8,473 nt of DNA from Chloroflexota bacterium (lineage in GTDB: Bacteria; Chloroflexota; Limnocylindria; QHBO01): assembly GCA_024636135.1 (NCBI GenBank), contig JAGXHP010000009.1, positions 1 to 8,473 on the forward strand, given 5' to 3'. Positions 5,909 to 8,473 of this stretch are shown here, piece after piece. Each line of letters starts with the position of its first letter. Position 1 is the stretch's first letter. The notes beneath the pieces were generated by a model that searched no databases, was not told the DNA's origin, and worked only from the letters and a program-made list of their open reading frames with translations. A program made the position numbers and the translations under genes.

Positions 5909-8188
5909 ATGCTGACCGCCCCACCTGGAACCGCCGATGACGCGATCGGGGCGCTGCTCGGCGATCCGGCCATCGGCCGCATGATCGTCGCGCACCGGAT
6001 TATCGAGCCGCGGCCACCTCGCCACGCGCCATGGCCGGATGCGATCGATCCGCGTGTCGTTGCCGCGCTGCGCGCACGTGGCATCGAGGCGCCCTACACC
6101 CATCAGGCGGCGACATTCGAGGCCGTCAGCGCCGGGCGCAACGCGGTCGTCGTGACCCCCACCGCATCGGGCAAGACGCTGTGCTACAACCTGCCGGTCC
6201 TCGATGGCATCGCGCGCGACGAGGCGGCCCGCGCGCTCTACCTGTTTCCGACCAAGGCGCTTGCCGCCGACCAGCTCGTCGAGCTGCGCGCTCTGGCGGA
6301 CGCCGCGCGCATCGGCCTGAAGACCCACACCTACGACGGCGACACGCCGGCGAGCATCCGCTCCGTCGTGCGCGCCGCCGGGCAGGTGGTCATCACGAAC
6401 CCGGACATGCTGCACGCGGCGATCCTTCCGCACCACACGAAGTGGTTCAAGCTGTTCGAGAACCTGCGCTACGTCGTGATCGACGAGCTTCACACCTACC
6501 GCGGCCTCTTCGGCAGCCATGTCGCGAACGTCATCCGCCGGCTGCGACGCATCTGCAACCACTACGGCGCCGACCCGATCTTCATCTGCGCCAGCGCCAC
6601 GATCGCCAACCCGCGCGAGCTCGCGGAGCGCGTGCTCGAGGCACCGGTCGACCTGATCGACGACAACGGCGCGCCATCGGGTCGCAAGCACATCGTCATC
6701 GTCAACCCGCCGGTGGCGAACGAGGAGCTCGGCATCCGCAGCTCCGCACTCCTCACCGGGCAGCACCTCGCGGAGCGCCTGATCGGCAGCGGCGTGCAGA
6801 CGATCGCCTTCGCTCGCTCACGGACCTCCGTGGAGGTCCTGACCAGCTACCTGCGCGAGACGTTCGCTCCCCCGCCCGGCCATCCCCACGCGATCCGCGG
6901 GTACCGGGGCGGCTACCTTCCGAACGAGCGCCACGAGATCGAGGCCGGCCTGCGCGACGGTCGGGTCCGCGGCGTCGTCGCGACCAACGCGCTCGAGCTC
7001 GGAATCGATATCGGATCGTTGGACGCGGCGATCAGCATCGGCTACCCGGGCACCATCGCCAGCACCTGGCAGCAGATGGGTCGGTCGGGGCGGCGCTCGG
7101 GCACCAGCATCGGCGCCCTGGTCTGTTCATCGGCCCCGATCGACCAGTTTCTGGCCGCTCACCCCGAGTACCTGTTCGACGCGTCACCGGAGCACGGCCT
7201 CATCAACCCGGACAACCTCCACGTCCTGCTCAACCACCTGCGGGCGTCGACATTCGAGCTGCCCGTGCCCGCCACGGAACGGTTCGGGATCGCCGAGACC
7301 CCGACGCTGCTCGAGGTCCTCCAGGAGGACGGCTGGATCCGTCGCGCCGCCGACCGCTACTACTGGAGCCACGAGAACTTCCCGGCGTCCGACTTCAGCC
7401 TGCGAAGCGGGGCGCCGGAGAACGTCGTGATCATCGACACCACCGGCGACCGCAACCGGGTGCTCGGCGAGGTGGATCTCTTCGCCGCGCCGCTCCTCGT
7501 CCACGAAAAGGCGATCTACATCCACCAGGGGATCCAGCACCACGTCGATCGTCTCGACTGGGAGGAGCGCAAGGCCTACGTCACGCGCACCGACATCGAC
7601 TACTACACCGATGCCGACCTCGGCATCACGCTCAAGGTGCTCGAGGTCTTCGAGGAGGCCGATCCCCCGCCCGGCGGCCTGCGCCAGCGCGGCGAGGTGA
7701 TGGTCGCGTGGAAGGTGACGATGTTCAAGAAGCTCAAGTACCACACCCACGAGAACGTCGGCTGGGGCTCGATCAGCATCCCCGAGCAGGAGATGCACAC
7801 GACGGCGACGTGGCTGGTGCCGCCCGCCGAGCTCATGAACCGCTACGACCGGGACACCCTCGACGGGGCGCTCATCGGCATTGCGCGGATCGCCCGTACG
7901 ACCGGCGCTCTGCTCCTCATGTGCGATCCGCGCGACCTCGGCGTCCTGGCCCAGGTCCAGGCCCCGTTCACCGGCCGGCCGACGCTGTATCTGTACGACG
8001 CGACTCCCGGTGGAGTCGGCCTGACCGAGCGCCTCTTCACCCTGATCGACGACCTGCTGCGCACCTCGCGCGAGGCCGTCGAGTCCTGCCCGTGCAGCGA
8101 TGGATGCCCGGCCTGCGTCGGGCCTGCCATCGAGGTCGGCGCACGTGGCAAGGCAACAGTCATCGAGCTCCTCACGGCACTTTCCTGA
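5909..8188 (+). CDS. mrfA: MrfA/YprA-type DEAD/DEAH-like helicase with DUF1998 module
   Basis: This is a superfamily-2 DNA helicase. The B. subtilis relative MrfA works with the exonuclease MrfB in repair of mitomycin-C damage independent of UvrABC. The 759 residues show a Q-motif-like YTHQ, Walker A TPTASGKT (83-90, K89), motif II DELH (192-195), motif III SAT (229-231), motif V ATNALELGIDIG (358-369), and motif VI QMGRSGRR (389-396) with its arginine finger. A long C-terminal part follows, ending in a predicted zinc site C727-x-C729-x3-C733-x2-C736 (SCPCSDGCPACVGP), the signature of the DUF1998 module. All helicase motifs are intact. ATG 5909 is chosen for its GGAGG site; the longer frame from 5843 begins inside the promoter. 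A putative SOS box lies upstream. The stop is 3 nt before mrfB, so the pair forms an operon. The Hrq1/RecQ4-like eukaryotic helicases are distant relatives. Confidence 0.93.
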   Translation: MLTAPPGTADDAIGALLGDPAIGRMIVAHRIIEPRPPRHAPWPDAIDPRVVAALRARGIEAPYTHQAATFEAVSAGRNAVVVTPTASGKTLCYNLPVLDGIARDEAARALYLFPTKALAADQLVELRALADAARIGLKTHTYDGDTPASIRSVVRAAGQVVITNPDMLHAAILPHHTKWFKLFENLRYVVIDELHTYRGLFGSHVANVIRRLRRICNHYGADPIFICASATIANPRELAERVLEAPVDLIDDNGAPSGRKHIVIVNPPVANEELGIRSSALLTGQHLAERLIGSGVQTIAFARSRTSVEVLTSYLRETFAPPPGHPHAIRGYRGGYLPNERHEIEAGLRDGRVRGVVATNALELGIDIGSLDAAISIGYPGTIASTWQQMGRSGRRSGTSIGALVCSSAPIDQFLAAHPEYLFDASPEHGLINPDNLHVLLNHLRASTFELPVPATERFGIAETPTLLEVLQEDGWIRRAADRYYWSHENFPASDFSLRSGAPENVVIIDTTGDRNRVLGEVDLFAAPLLVHEKAIYIHQGIQHHVDRLDWEERKAYVTRTDIDYYTDADLGITLKVLEVFEEADPPPGGLRQRGEVMVAWKVTMFKKLKYHTHENVGWGSISIPEQEMHTTATWLVPPAELMNRYDRDTLDGALIGIARIARTTGALLLMCDPRDLGVLAQVQAPFTGRPTLYLYDATPGGVGLTERLFTLIDDLLRTSREAVESCPCSDGCPACVGPAIEVGARGKATVIELLTALS

Positions 8189-8191
8189 CCG

Positions 8192-8473
8192 ATGCTCCCC
8201 GCGCGAACGCTCGCCGATCGACTCGCCAGCGTCCGAACGCCATCGCCCGCCACGGGACATGCGCCGTCGGCAGACGATCGCGTGGCACGGCTGGCACGCT
8301 GGTTCGACGCTCGGACCGACATCGCCGAGGGCGGCACCGTTCTCGTGGTCGAGCGCAGCGTCGCCGTACCGAGCGGCACGGCCGAGGCGCTGTCAGGACT
8401 GCCCCCCGGGGCGTACTTCGACACCGAGACGACCGGCCTCTCGACGGGGGCCGGCACGGTGATCTTCCTGGCC
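8192..8473 (+). CDS. mrfB: MrfB/YprB-type exonuclease, N-terminal part
   Basis: Only the first 94 residues are in the window. After a poorly conserved N-terminal segment, residues 75-94 read YFDTETTGLSTGAGTVIFLA, the start of an RNase H-like YprB domain. D77 and E79 form the first (DxE) metal-binding motif of DEDD-type 3'-5' exonucleases. In B. subtilis MrfB is the nuclease partner of MrfA; the protein is normally a few hundred residues, with TPR-like repeats after the nuclease domain, which cannot be seen here. ATG 8192 lies 3 nt after the mrfA stop. No Shine-Dalgarno sequence is visible, so translation is probably coupled to mrfA. It is also the only start that gives an open frame into the DTETTG motif without overlapping mrfA. 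Confidence 0.88.
   Translation, partial: MLPARTLADRLASVRTPSPATGHAPSADDRVARLARWFDARTDIAEGGTVLVVERSVAVPSGTAEALSGLPPGAYFDTETTGLSTGAGTVIFLA

Noticed and set aside
5769..5924. 52-residue N-terminal extension of nagA from an ATG at 5924
   Set aside because: The extension does not resemble any NagA N-terminus and runs through the mrfA promoter, the SOS box and its ribosome-binding site; ATG 5768 gives the family-typical start.

Overview
The window is GC-rich and coding-dense. It holds seven genes; the first and the last run off the edges. Family make-up suggests a Gram-positive-like or Chloroflexota-type bacterium: an ATP-type PEP carboxykinase, an HxH-type NagA, a short Bacillus-type NagB, a FtsB/DivIC protein ending in a WxxLFFG-like tail, a MrfA/MrfB (YprA/YprB) pair, and a site matching the Gram-positive LexA box. 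High-GC Chloroflexota is my best guess; an actinobacterium is the main alternative. This is inferred from family resemblance, not from a marker gene.

Region 1 (3-4153, + strand) is a tightly packed gene run: the C-terminal part of pckA, a family-4 glycoside hydrolase (GH4), nagB, and a BadF-type N-acetylhexosamine kinase. The gaps are 7 nt, a 1-nt overlap (TGATG) and a 4-nt overlap (GTGA), so this looks like one transcript with translational coupling. Region 2 (4156-5768, - strand) is a second coupled pair, nagA followed by a FtsB/DivIC-like division gene (ATGA overlap). It converges on region 1 with only 2 nt between the stop codons. Together the two units encode an amino-sugar salvage route: release of the sugar from a glycoside (GH4), phosphorylation inside the cell (BadF kinase), deacetylation (NagA), and deamination/isomerisation to fructose-6-phosphate (NagB). 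PEP carboxykinase links it to gluconeogenesis. No transporter or PTS component is visible.

Region 3 (5769-5908) is a 140-nt divergent intergenic region. It contains a palindrome just upstream of nagA, an extended -10 promoter pointing right, a perfect AGAACA-N2-TGTTCT site matching the Gram-positive SOS (LexA) box at the predicted transcription start, a weaker second copy, and a good ribosome-binding site. Region 4 (5909-8473, + strand) is mrfA (DEAD/DEAH-like helicase with a four-cysteine C-terminal DUF1998 module), followed after 3 nt by the start of mrfB (DEDD-type exonuclease). In Bacillus subtilis this pair forms a mitomycin-C repair pathway.

Most notable are the apparent LexA control of mrfAB and the unusual active-site positions in three consecutive sugar genes: the GH4 metal motif and a downstream signature segment, a phosphate-binding Arg missing in NagB, and a missing GDEGSG motif in the kinase. 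The sugar-gene differences hint that the substrate may not be the textbook one.
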